Below, one piece after another: positions 1 through 8,571 of a stretch of DNA of 64,000 nucleotides; the first letter of the stretch is position 1, and each line of letters starts with the position of its first letter. A model generated the notes under the pieces. The model ran no database searches. It was not told where the DNA came from and worked only from the letters and a program-made list of their open reading frames with translations. The position numbers and the translations under genes were made by a program. Source of the DNA: Pelagibius sp. (lineage in GTDB: Bacteria > Pseudomonadota > Alphaproteobacteria > Kiloniellales > Kiloniellaceae); NCBI RefSeq assembly GCF_028281305.1, contig NZ_JANQKD010000127.1, forward strand, positions 1 through 64,000, in the 5' to 3' direction.

Positions 1-15
1 CCCCGCTTCGCCGAT

Positions 16-90
16 GCGGGCGTAGCTCAGGGGTAGAGCACAACCTTGCCAAGGTTGGGGTCGTGAGTTCGAATCTCATCGCCCGCTCCA
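16..90 (+). tRNA. tRNA-Gly (GCC)
   Basis: A complete cloverleaf can be read by eye. The acceptor stem pairs GCGGGCG (16-22) with CGCCCGC (80-86), and discriminator T and an encoded CCA end at 90. The anticodon loop TTGCCAA gives anticodon GCC, so the tRNA reads GGC/GGT. The T-loop is a standard GTTCGAATC. A terminator-like hairpin follows at 114-143. Confidence 0.97.
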
Positions 91-113
91 GTTTCTCGCG
101 GTTTCGCGGCGAT

Positions 114-143
114 AAAGCGTCCCTTTCTCAGGGGCGCTTTTTT
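114..143 (+). terminator. Rho-independent terminator after tRNA-Gly
   Basis: AAAGCG plus CCC pair with GGGGCGCTTT across a short TTTCTCA loop, and the stem runs into six T residues. The position, 24 bp after the tRNA CCA, fits tRNA transcript termination. Confidence 0.8.
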
Positions 144-167
144 CGTTTGGCTTCCCGGCCGGGGCCG

Positions 168-278
168 CCCGGGGTTTCCGGTCGGGGTTCTCAGGTCGGG
201 GTTCTCAGGTCGGGGTTCTCAGGTCGGGGTTCTCAGGTCAGGGTTTTCCGGTCAGGGTTTTCCGGTCAAGGCTCTCCG
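168..278. repeat. 14-bp tandem repeat array
   Basis: About eight head-to-tail 14-bp units. Four identical GTCGGGGTTCTCAG copies (181-236) are followed by variants GTCAGGGTTTTCCG (twice) and GTCAAGGCTCTCCG. The array runs into the 3' end of the minus-strand LysR gene, whose stop codon (266-268) lies inside a repeat unit. The unit length is not a multiple of three. Confidence 0.85.
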
Positions 279-1180
279 GCCAGGGCCGCGTCCTCGGCGG
301 CGAAGGCCGCCAGTTCCTCGCGCAGCCAGGCCTCGAAGGCCTTGAGCTTGGCCGTCCGTCCTTTGCGCGCCGAGGTGACCAGCCAATAGGCCAGCCCGGT
401 CTTGTGGCGCCCGGGAAAGGGCGCGACCAACTGCCCGCTGGCAATGGCATAGTCCGCCAGGGTCGGCCAGGCGAGAAAAACGCCCTGACCGGCGATGGCG
501 GCTTGCAGGCAGAGCGCCGCATCGGAATAGATCGCCCCTTCCTGCAGCACCAGCCCGCTCAGTCCCTGCGGCCCCAGCCAGGCATCCCAGGTGAACATGG
601 CGCCGCCGTCGCGCAGAACCGCGACCTTGGCGAGGTCCTCGCGGCGATGGAGCTTCTTGGCAACGGCGGGGCTGCAGACGGGAAAGACGCAGTGATCCAT
701 CAAGTGGACGGCCTTGACGCCGGGCCAGTCGCCGCGCCCGATCCGGATGGCCAGGTCGACGTCGGAGTGGTCGAGATCGGCCAGCTCGACCGAGGCGTCG
801 ATGCGCAGCTTCAGGTCCGGCAAGCGCTCGCTGAAGTGGGAGAGGCGCGGCACCAGCCACTTCGCGGCGAGAACCGGCGGCACCGAGACGGTCAGGGTGT
901 TGACCGCAGCGGCCCGGCCCAGCGCCGCCGCTGCCGCCAGGTGGCGAAACCCTTCGCGCAGGTGGACCAGAACCTCCTGTCCGAAGGCCGTCGGCTGCAG
1001 TCCTTTCGGGCTGCGCACAAAGACCGGCTGGCCAAGCTGCGCCTCGGCCTTCAAGACCTGCTGGCTGACCGCCCCCAGGGACACGCCCAGTTCCCGTGCC
1101 GCGGCCGTCAGGCTTCCCAGGCGTCCGGCGGCCTCCACAGCCCGCAGCCCGTTGAGCTGCATCTTCGCCAAATCTTCCAT
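266..1180 (-). CDS. LysR-family transcriptional regulator, GcvA-like
   Basis: A 304-residue LysR-type regulator. The N-terminal winged HTH (about residues 6-65) reads LRAVEAAGRLGSLTAAARELGVS and then a QQV/LE-like recognition segment. The rest is a periplasmic-binding-protein-like effector domain with the LAIRIGRGDWPG signature typical of the GcvA branch. GcvA proteins control glycine cleavage or, in many alphaproteobacteria, an adjacent divergent gene. Here the divergent neighbour is a small protein at 1252. The start at 1180 lacks a clear Shine-Dalgarno sequence; an internal ATG at 1162 (Met-Gln-Leu-Asn) is an alternative. An inverted repeat touches the start codon, which fits autoregulation. 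The target is unknown. Confidence 0.9.
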   Translation of the reverse strand: MEDLAKMQLNGLRAVEAAGRLGSLTAAARELGVSLGAVSQQVLKAEAQLGQPVFVRSPKGLQPTAFGQEVLVHLREGFRHLAAAAALGRAAAVNTLTVSVPPVLAAKWLVPRLSHFSERLPDLKLRIDASVELADLDHSDVDLAIRIGRGDWPGVKAVHLMDHCVFPVCSPAVAKKLHRREDLAKVAVLRDGGAMFTWDAWLGPQGLSGLVLQEGAIYSDAALCLQAAIAGQGVFLAWPTLADYAIASGQLVAPFPGRHKTGLAYWLVTSARKGRTAKLKAFEAWLREELAAFAAEDAALAGEP

Positions 1181-1260
1181 ATAGAAAATCTATAGGATGC
1201 TTCCGAAGAAATACAGTTTTTCAGCGCTAATCAGGCCCCATAGTTATAGACATGCTATGG
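1180..1260. promoter_or_regulatory. Divergent LysR-type operator region
   Basis: Two inverted repeats lie between the divergent genes. TATAG-AAAAT-CTATA (1180-1194) is next to the LysR start, and CCATAG with CTATGG (1238-1243, 1255-1260) covers the start of the small gene. Both have the short dyad symmetry of LysR boxes. Assignment to the adjacent regulator is inference from position. Confidence 0.4.
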
Positions 1261-1494
1261 ACTTTCGAAGATCTGCTGCGGCGTGCGATCGCCGCTCCGG
1301 CAAACCCTGACAGGGCCCCCATCCGCACCTTGACCTCTCTGCTCGTGCGCCTCGGCGGCAAAACCGGCCGGCCGGGGGCGCAGCCCTCCGTGGGCTGGCG
1401 GCGCGACCCGCTTACGCACCCGGCGCTGCAGGCCATGTCGCAGCGCGAGCTTGGCGACCTTCCGTTCGACCCGGGTGCGCTCGCCGAAGACTAA
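1252..1494 (+). CDS. Small protein, possibly DUF1127-like
   Basis: An 80-residue basic protein. Its C-terminal part, ALQAMSQRELGDLPFDPGAL, resembles the LxxLdDreLrDIGlsRsdi end of DUF1127/YjiS proteins, small alphaproteobacterial proteins linked to phosphate and carbon metabolism and RNA binding. The arginine-rich middle fits. DUF1127 genes are often divergent from GcvA-like regulators, as here. Weak points are the lack of a clear ribosome binding site and the low-complexity middle, so the identity and even the exact start are uncertain. Confidence 0.45.
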   Translation: MLWTFEDLLRRAIAAPANPDRAPIRTLTSLLVRLGGKTGRPGAQPSVGWRRDPLTHPALQAMSQRELGDLPFDPGALAED

Positions 1495-1680
1495 GGGGGC
1501 AAGAAGACTGGGGGGCAAGAAGCGGACCGGGGCCGTCGGCCGGCTCCTGCTGTTGATCGCCCCTTCGCGCCGAATGCCCGACAAATACTAATACCCGGCA
1601 AATGCTGCGGTCGCTTAACGATATCCTGAGCCTGTCTGCTGCAGAATGGAGGGCGATGCAATTGAAGGGGAACCGCGGTC

Positions 1681-2940
1681 ATGGCGCTCCAGGAGACGAT
1701 TTCGCAGGCAGGCTCTCTGATCCCCGCTGCGGGCCATCAAGAGGCGGGGTCCGGCAACCCATCGGGCCGCCGCACCGGGCGTGACGGTTATCTGTTTCAC
1801 CCCCTGATCGACTTCCTCTGCCTTGGCGGCGGAGCGCTGATCGTGATGCTGTTGCTTCTGGTCGTCAGGCCGCCGGCGAGCAGCGAGCCGACTCTGGCCC
1901 TCGTGATGCTGTGGGTCGCCCACATCATCAACCATCCTCACTTTGCCCATTCCTATCAGATCTTTTACCGCGACTTCGGCCAGAAGGCCTTCGGTGCCCA
2001 CTATGATCCGGTCTTGCGTTTGCGCTACATCTTCGCCGGCATCGTCGCGCCGCTGGCGCTGCTGGCCTACCTTCTAGGCGCGGTCCTTCTACAGGACGCC
2101 CGTGCGCTTGGCCTTACCGCAAATCTCATGTTCTTTCTGGTCGGCTGGCACTACGTCAAGCAGGGCTACGGGATGCTGATTGTCTGCTCCGTGCTGAAAC
2201 GCCAGTTTTTCAACGACATCGAGAAACGGGTTCTGCTGGTCAATGCTTATGTCGTCTGGGCTGCCGACTGGCTGATTGCGAACTGGGTGTTCAGTGAGCG
2301 CAACTTCTGGGGATTGGCCTACTATACCTTTGACATGCCTGGATGGTTGGTGGTTCTCGCCATCGCGCTCAGCGCGGGCACCACGGCCGCCACCCTTTGG
2401 ATGCTGGTCCGCAAATGGGCGAGTGAAGAGCGCCGGCTACCGTTTAACGGCGTGATCGCTTATCTGGTCACGCTTTACGCTTGGCTACTCTTCGCCCTGG
2501 ATCCCTTCTATCTGCTGGTGATCCCCGCCTGTCATTCGCTGCAGTACCTGGTGGTGGTGTGGCGGTACCAGTTGAACGCTGAGCGCGATAGGGCCGCACA
2601 GACAAGAGCGGCTGACGAGAGTTTGCTTTCTGACCCGGCTTATCGAGACAATGGAGACAGGCCCCGATGGGCTGTCAGGGTTCAAAGCTGGATTGCCAAG
2701 CGCGCAACTGCACGGTTCACCGTGTTTGTGAGTACGGGCCTGCTGCTTGGCTTCCTCGGGTTCTGGTTCCTGCCAGCGGCCCTTGAGATTGGGATTCCGG
2801 TCGATCAGGCGGTGTTTGGGCCCAGCCTCTTCTTCTTCCTGGTCTGGATCTTTATCAATGTCCACCACTACCTGCTGGACAATGTTATGTGGCGGCGCGG
2901 CAATCCGGATACGGGACGTTACCTCTTCGCGCCCCGTTAA
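1681..2940 (+). CDS. Conserved His-rich integral membrane protein
   Basis: A 419-residue protein with about 9-10 hydrophobic segments after a polar N-terminus of about 40 residues. It carries histidine clusters near membrane faces: HIINHPHFAHSYQIFYRDFG (about residue 80), a WHYVKQGYG segment (about 157), a CHSLQYLVVVWR segment (about 285), and near the end INVHHYLLDNVMWRR. The HHYxxDxxxW pattern recalls integral-membrane di-iron or metal oxidases such as Brp/Blh carotene dioxygenases, but overall similarity to those is not evident, so no function is assigned. The start is supported by GAAGGGG just upstream. It stands alone: 270 bp without a recognisable gene separate it from the glutamate dehydrogenase. 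Confidence 0.75.
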   Translation: MALQETISQAGSLIPAAGHQEAGSGNPSGRRTGRDGYLFHPLIDFLCLGGGALIVMLLLLVVRPPASSEPTLALVMLWVAHIINHPHFAHSYQIFYRDFGQKAFGAHYDPVLRLRYIFAGIVAPLALLAYLLGAVLLQDARALGLTANLMFFLVGWHYVKQGYGMLIVCSVLKRQFFNDIEKRVLLVNAYVVWAADWLIANWVFSERNFWGLAYYTFDMPGWLVVLAIALSAGTTAATLWMLVRKWASEERRLPFNGVIAYLVTLYAWLLFALDPFYLLVIPACHSLQYLVVVWRYQLNAERDRAAQTRAADESLLSDPAYRDNGDRPRWAVRVQSWIAKRATARFTVFVSTGLLLGFLGFWFLPAALEIGIPVDQAVFGPSLFFFLVWIFINVHHYLLDNVMWRRGNPDTGRYLFAPR

Positions 2941-3213
2941 CCAGGGCGGTGAGGCGCCGGACCTTCTGCCTTCTCTCCCCGTCTTGGGAGTCTTGATGCA
3001 CAGCCGAACTTGCGGCAGAAGCAACTTTTCGGCGTCAATCTTGGTGTGCGAACAAATCCTTCATTCACCTTTTCGGGGTTATTGGTTTAGCTTCTAGTCT
3101 GTGCGTTCACATCCAGCGGTCGCAGAGCCCGATGTCGCACAAGTGGTTCGAGCGGTTGTGACGACCGCTCGCGGGAAGAGACAAAAAACGTTTCGCGGCA
3201 GGGGGAACACGCA

Positions 3214-6200
3214 ATGGCCGACACCAGCGCACAAGGCCGGTCCCGTTTGATCAGCCAGGTCTTGCAGGCTGCACGCAAGCGCCTGGGGGCCAGAAAGTCC
3301 AAGAACGCCGAGGCTTTCGTTCAGCAGTTCTTCGCGAACGTTCCACCCAGCGACCTGCGCGGGGAAACGGCGGCCAACCTGGCCGGCGGGGCCCTCGCGC
3401 TTTGGGGCCGCTTCCAAAACCGCATACCTGGCGAGGCGCTGGTCCACGCCTACAACCCCGACAAAAAGTCTGACGGCTGGGACTCGGCGCACAGCATCAT
3501 CGAGATCATCAACGACGACATGCCGTTTCTCGTCGATTCGGTAACGGCTGAGATCAACCGGCGTGATGCCGAGGTGCGCCTTGTGATCCACCCGATCATG
3601 GCGCTGCGGCGCAACGACAAGGGCAAGCTTCTGCAGTTGGCCGATGCGAAGGCAGCCGCGACGCCGGGCTCTGTGGCGCCGAGCAGCGAATCGGTCATGC
3701 AGATCCAGATCAGCGAGCAGCCCGCCGAGCGCTTGGCGGAGATCGCAGCAGGCATCGAAGCGGTGCTCGCCGACGTCCGCGCTGCGGTCGTGGACTGGCC
3801 GAGCATGCGCGACCGCTGCGCCGATGTGATCGCCGAGTTGGAAACCTCGCCGCCCATGCTGCCGGTGGGCGAGATCTCCGAGGGCCTGGAATTCCTGAAG
3901 TGGATGAACGACGACCACTTCACCTTCCTGGGCTATCGCGAGTTTACTTTTCACGGCCGCGGCGGCGACGCGGTGACCCGGATCGACAAGCAAAGCGGTC
4001 TGGGCGTCCTGCGCGATCCCGACGTTCGGGTCTTCGATGCGCTGCGCAATCTCGGTAAGCTGCCGCCGGAGGTGCGCGATTTCGTGCGCAAGCCGCAGCT
4101 TCTGCGCATCACCAAGGGCAACCGGCGCAGCACGGTGCACCGCGCCGTCCACCTGGACACCGTTGCCATCAAGAAGTTCGACAAAAAGGGCAACGTGATC
4201 GGCGAGCGCCTCTTCGCCGGCCTTTTCACCTCTGTCGCCTATTCGCGCTCGCCCAGCGCCATCCCGTTGCTGCGGCAGAAGATCGATGTGGCGATGAAGC
4301 GCTCCGGCTTTGCGCCGCGCAGCCACGACGGCAAAGCGCTGATGCACATTCTGGAGACCTATCCGCGCGACGAGCTGTTTCAGATCCCCACCGACGAACT
4401 CGGCACGATTGCCACGGGCGTCCTCCACCTGCAGGAGCGCCAGCGTACCGCGCTCTTCGTCAGGCGGGATCCCTTCGAGCGCTTCGTCTCCTGCATGGTC
4501 TATGTGCCGCGCGACCGCTATGACACCGGCCTCAGGCGCCGGATGCAGGATCTGCTCTCGGAGGCCTTCGACGGGCACTGTGCCGCCTTTTCGACCCATC
4601 TGGGCGACGAGGTTCTGGCGCGCCTGCATCTGATCATCAAGACCACCCCGGGCAAGATCCCGCCGGTCAAGCTCGACAAGCTGGAGGAGGATCTCGTCCA
4701 GGCTTCGCGCTCCTGGAGCGACCTTTTGGAAGAGGCTCTGGTCGCCGAGTACGGTGAGCAGCGGGGTATCCGCCGGCTGCGCCGCTTCGAGCGCGCCTTC
4801 CCGCCGAGCTATCAGCGCCACTACGATTCCCGGATCGCCGTCTTCGACATCGACCGCATCGAAGAGGCGATCGAGAACGACGACCTCGCGATGAATCTCT
4901 ACCGGCCAGACGGCGGCCCGGCGGAGCTGCTGCATTTCAAGATCTACATTCTCGATAAGCCGGTGCCGCTGTCCGACATCCTGCCGATGCTGGAGAACAT
5001 GGGGCTGAAGGTCATCGGTGAGGTGCCCTACGACATCGACGTGATGGACCGCAAGGAACCGGTCTGGATGCACGACTTCGATATGATCGCCGAAGGGCAG
5101 GCGGCGATCGATCTGGAACCTGTGCGCGACGCTTTCCACGACGCCTTCCGGCGGGTCTGGCATGGCCGTATGGAAAACGACGGCTTCAACAAGCTGGTGC
5201 TTCATGCCGGGCTGACGGCGCGGGAGGTGATCATCCTGCGCGCCTACTGCAAGTATCTCCGCCAGGCGCGCATCCCCTTCAGCCAGGCCTATATGGAAGC
5301 CACGCTGGTCCGCAATCCGAAGCTCACCCGGCTTCTGGTCGATCTTTTTCTCGCCCGCTTCGACCCGGCGAAGGCCAAGACCGGCGAGCGGGAGAGCAAG
5401 CGCATCGTCAAGGCGATCCAGGCTCTGCTCGACCAGGTGTCGAACCTGGATGAAGACCGCATCATCCGGCGCTACCTGAATCTCATCCTTTCGACGCTGC
5501 GCACCAACTTCTTCCAGCCCGCTGCAGGCGGTGGCAAGGAAGGCAGCGAAAAGGTCTACTGTTCCTTCAAGTTCGACTCCCGCGCCATCGAGGAACTGCC
5601 GCAGCCGCAGCCGCTGCGGGAAATCTTCGTCTACAGCCCGGGGATCGAAGGCGTTCATCTGCGCTTCGGCATGGTCGCCCGCGGCGGTCTCAGATGGTCG
5701 GACCGGCAGGAGGATTTCCGCACCGAGGTGCTGGGTCTCGTCAAGGCGCAGCAGGTGAAAAACACGGTCATCGTTCCCGTCGGCTCCAAGGGCGGTTTCG
5801 TGATGAAACAGCCACCGCCGCCGGAGGCTGGACGCGACGCCTTCCTGGCGGCCGGCGTCGAGTGCTACAAGACCTTCATCCGCGGCCTTCTGGACATCAC
5901 CGACAACTTGAAGCGCGGCCGCGTCATTCCGCCGAAGGACGTGCGGCGCTACGACGGCGACGACCCCTATCTCGTGGTCGCGGCCGACAAGGGCACGGCC
6001 ACCTTCTCCGACATCGCCAACGGCGTTTCCGCCGACTACGGCTTCTGGCTCGACGATGCCTTTGCCTCAGGCGGGTCGGCCGGCTACGACCACAAGAAAA
6101 TGGGCATCACGGCGCGGGGCGCCTGGGAATCGGTGAAGCGCCACTTCCGCGAGATGGGCAAGGACATCCAGACCCAGGACTTTACCTGCATCGGCTGCGG

Positions 6201-8094
6201 CGACATGTCCGGCGACGTCTTCGGCAACGGGATGCTGCTGTCGAAGCACATCCGCCTCGTCGGCGCCTTCAACCACATGCACATCTTCGTCGACCCGGAG
6301 CCCGATGCCGCGCGCAGCTGGCAGGAGCGCAAGCGCCTCTTCGATCTGCCGCGTTCGGCCTGGACCGACTATAACCAGGAGCTAATCTCCAAGGGCGGCG
6401 GTATCTTCGAGCGCAGCGCCAAATCGATTCCCGTCTCCGCGCCGATGAAGAAGCTCTTCGGTATCGCCAAGGACAGCGTCACGCCCAACGAGCTGATCCG
6501 TGCCATGCTGCTGGCCCACGTGGAGCTGCTGTGGTTCGGCGGCATCGGCACCTACGTGAAGTCGGAGGACGAAAGCGATCTCGACGTGGGCGACCGCGCC
6601 AACGACGCGATCCGGATCAACGGCAAGCAGGCCGGCGCCAAGGTGATCGGCGAGGGCGCCAATCTCGGCGTCACCCAGCTCGGCCGTATCGAGTACGGCG
6701 AGGCCGGCGGGCGCAGCAACACCGACTTCATCGACAACTCCGCCGGCGTCGACTGCTCCGACCACGAGGTCAACATCAAGATCCTTCTGGGCGCCGTCGA
6801 GGCGGCCGGCAACATGACCCGCAAGCAGCGCGACCGGCTGCTGGAAAAGATGACCGACGAGGTCGCCGAGCAATGCCTGCGCGACAACTATCTGCAGAGT
6901 CAGGCGATTACGGTGACCCATGAGTTGGGCGCCCATCTTCTCGACCGTTTCGCCCGTTTCATGCGGGCCCTGGAAAAGGACGGCCTGCTGGACCGCGACA
7001 TCGAGTTCCTGCCCGACGACGAAGTGGTGCTGGAGCGCATGAAGCGCGGCGAAGGGCTGACCCGGCCGGAGGTGGCGGTGCTGCTGTCCTACTCCAAGCT
7101 CGTGCTTTACGACGAACTTCTGGACTCCGATCTTCCGGACGACCCCTATTTTGCCGACGACCTGACCGCCTATTTCCCCAAACCGCTCCAGGGTGCTTAC
7201 GGCAAGCAGATCGAAACGCACCGTCTGCAGCGGGAAATCGTCGTGACCGTGGTCAGCAACGACCTCGTCAACCGGGTCGGCATCAACTTCGTGCACGAGG
7301 TGCGCGAGAAGACCGGCATGGCCCCGGCGGACGTGGTCCGCGCCTATGTGGTCGCGCGGGAGATCTTCGGCATGCGCGACCTCTGGGGTCAGATCGAGGC
7401 GCTGGACAACAAGGCGCCGGCCCTCTTGCAGGCCCGCATGCTTGTGGAGTGCGGCCGGCTCATCGAGCGCGAGGCGGTATGGTTCCTGCGGGAGGTCGGA
7501 CCCGGGCTGGACATCGCCACGGAGGTCGAGACCTACGGCGCCGGCGTGGGGGTCCTCATCGGCCGTATCGAAAGCCTGCTCTCAGCGACCGACCGGCGCT
7601 ACCTGGCCGAGCGCAGCCGCCAGCTCGTCGAAGAGGGTGCGCCCAAAGCCCTGGCGCAGCGGATCGCAAGCCTGCAGTTCCTGGCACCGGTCTGCGACAT
7701 CGTGCGCATCGCCGGTGCCCTGAAGCTGCCCGTCGAAAAGGTGGCGGAGGCCTATTTCACCATCGGCGAACGGTTCGGTTTCGACTGGTTGCGCCGCTCG
7801 GCCGGCAGCCTGCCGACCGACACCGCCTGGGACAAGCTGGCGGTGACGGCGATCATCGACGACTTCTACGGCCACCAGAGCGAGCTCACCTCCCGGGTGC
7901 TCAACGGCAACAGCGGCGCCAAGCGCGCAACGGCTATGGCCACCGACAAGGTAATCGACAAATGGTCGGCCCGCCGTGCGCCGCTGGTCAGCCGCACCGA
8001 TCAGCTGCTGGAGGAGCTGAAGTCGTCCGGCGCGCCGGACTTCGCCATGCTGGCGGTGGCGAACCGCCAACTGAAGTCGATGGTTTCCGGCTAG
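3214..8094 (+). CDS. NAD-specific glutamate dehydrogenase, large (180-kDa) type
   Basis: A 1626-residue enzyme that oxidatively deaminates glutamate to 2-oxoglutarate and ammonia with NAD, a catabolic cytosolic reaction. The length matches the L-GDH180/GdhB family. The long N-terminal ACT-like regulatory region carries NDDMPFLVDSVTAEINR (about residue 95) and MNDDHFTFLGYREF (about 230). The catalytic core begins at GVHLRFGMVARGGLRWSDR (about 815), with the glycine-rich VGSKGGFVMKQ (about 850) and the Rossmann segment VIGEGANLGVTQLGRIEY (about 1145). A GGGGG-containing ribosome binding site precedes ATG 3214. The gene is monocistronic, with a convergent ybjQ-type gene 17 bp beyond its stop. 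Confidence 0.97.
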   Translation: MADTSAQGRSRLISQVLQAARKRLGARKSKNAEAFVQQFFANVPPSDLRGETAANLAGGALALWGRFQNRIPGEALVHAYNPDKKSDGWDSAHSIIEIINDDMPFLVDSVTAEINRRDAEVRLVIHPIMALRRNDKGKLLQLADAKAAATPGSVAPSSESVMQIQISEQPAERLAEIAAGIEAVLADVRAAVVDWPSMRDRCADVIAELETSPPMLPVGEISEGLEFLKWMNDDHFTFLGYREFTFHGRGGDAVTRIDKQSGLGVLRDPDVRVFDALRNLGKLPPEVRDFVRKPQLLRITKGNRRSTVHRAVHLDTVAIKKFDKKGNVIGERLFAGLFTSVAYSRSPSAIPLLRQKIDVAMKRSGFAPRSHDGKALMHILETYPRDELFQIPTDELGTIATGVLHLQERQRTALFVRRDPFERFVSCMVYVPRDRYDTGLRRRMQDLLSEAFDGHCAAFSTHLGDEVLARLHLIIKTTPGKIPPVKLDKLEEDLVQASRSWSDLLEEALVAEYGEQRGIRRLRRFERAFPPSYQRHYDSRIAVFDIDRIEEAIENDDLAMNLYRPDGGPAELLHFKIYILDKPVPLSDILPMLENMGLKVIGEVPYDIDVMDRKEPVWMHDFDMIAEGQAAIDLEPVRDAFHDAFRRVWHGRMENDGFNKLVLHAGLTAREVIILRAYCKYLRQARIPFSQAYMEATLVRNPKLTRLLVDLFLARFDPAKAKTGERESKRIVKAIQALLDQVSNLDEDRIIRRYLNLILSTLRTNFFQPAAGGGKEGSEKVYCSFKFDSRAIEELPQPQPLREIFVYSPGIEGVHLRFGMVARGGLRWSDRQEDFRTEVLGLVKAQQVKNTVIVPVGSKGGFVMKQPPPPEAGRDAFLAAGVECYKTFIRGLLDITDNLKRGRVIPPKDVRRYDGDDPYLVVAADKGTATFSDIANGVSADYGFWLDDAFASGGSAGYDHKKMGITARGAWESVKRHFREMGKDIQTQDFTCIGCGDMSGDVFGNGMLLSKHIRLVGAFNHMHIFVDPEPDAARSWQERKRLFDLPRSAWTDYNQELISKGGGIFERSAKSIPVSAPMKKLFGIAKDSVTPNELIRAMLLAHVELLWFGGIGTYVKSEDESDLDVGDRANDAIRINGKQAGAKVIGEGANLGVTQLGRIEYGEAGGRSNTDFIDNSAGVDCSDHEVNIKILLGAVEAAGNMTRKQRDRLLEKMTDEVAEQCLRDNYLQSQAITVTHELGAHLLDRFARFMRALEKDGLLDRDIEFLPDDEVVLERMKRGEGLTRPEVAVLLSYSKLVLYDELLDSDLPDDPYFADDLTAYFPKPLQGAYGKQIETHRLQREIVVTVVSNDLVNRVGINFVHEVREKTGMAPADVVRAYVVAREIFGMRDLWGQIEALDNKAPALLQARMLVECGRLIEREAVWFLREVGPGLDIATEVETYGAGVGVLIGRIESLLSATDRRYLAERSRQLVEEGAPKALAQRIASLQFLAPVCDIVRIAGALKLPVEKVAEAYFTIGERFGFDWLRRSAGSLPTDTAWDKLAVTAIIDDFYGHQSELTSRVLNGNSGAKRATAMATDKVIDKWSARRAPLVSRTDQLLEELKSSGAPDFAMLAVANRQLKSMVSG

Positions 8095-8111
8095 AGCACA
8101 GCGGACCGGCG

Positions 8112-8426
8112 TCAGCCGAGCTTCACCGCGGTGCCGTTGGCGGAGACCATCAGCATGGAGTCGCCGACCACCTCGTAGTCCAGATCCACCGCGATCACGG
8201 CGTCGGCGCCGCGCGCCTGGGCCTCTTCCACCATGTCCTCCAGCGCCCCTTCCTTGGCGCCCTTCAGCGCCTTCTCGTAGCCGCCGGCGCGCCCGCCGAC
8301 CACGTCGCGCACCCGGGCAAAGACGTCGCGAAAGATGTTGGCGCCGACAATGGCGTCGCCGGACACGATACCCAGGTATTCCACGACCTTCCTGCCCTCG
8401 ATGGCATCGGTGGTGACGATCAGCAT
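8112..8426 (-). CDS. YbjQ/UPF0145 family protein
   Basis: A 104-residue cytosolic protein of the YbjQ (UPF0145) family. Visible family features are the N-terminal MLIVTTDAIEG, the central GANIFRDVFARVRDVVGGRAG, and the C-terminal ARGADAVIAVDLDYEVVG with SMLMVSANGTAV. The family forms small ring-like oligomers of unproven role, sometimes linked to heavy-metal binding. A longer reading frame extends upstream to 8600, but this start is chosen because AAAAGGAG lies about 8 bp before ATG 8426 and homologues begin here. Confidence 0.92.
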   Translation of the reverse strand: MLIVTTDAIEGRKVVEYLGIVSGDAIVGANIFRDVFARVRDVVGGRAGGYEKALKGAKEGALEDMVEEAQARGADAVIAVDLDYEVVGDSMLMVSANGTAVKLG

Positions 8427-8571
8427 GACGCGTGAGCTCCTTTTCTTCCGGTCTGTGTGAAGGGCCCCTTTTGCGCCGGCCCGGCAAGGCAGGGGCGCGG
8501 CCAGCCTACACAGCTTGAGCCGCCCACGGAAAGCTGGTAGTGCGGAAGCGCGACGGTGGAGGAGGGCGGCG

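Noticed and set aside
16..90. tRNA-Gly as an integration site of a genomic island
   Set aside because: No integrase and no repeated tRNA 3' end are seen within the window.
3094..5658. A long open frame antisense to the glutamate dehydrogenase gene
   Set aside because: It mirrors the coding strand of a well-identified gene, has a composition typical of the complement of GC-rich codons, and matches no family.
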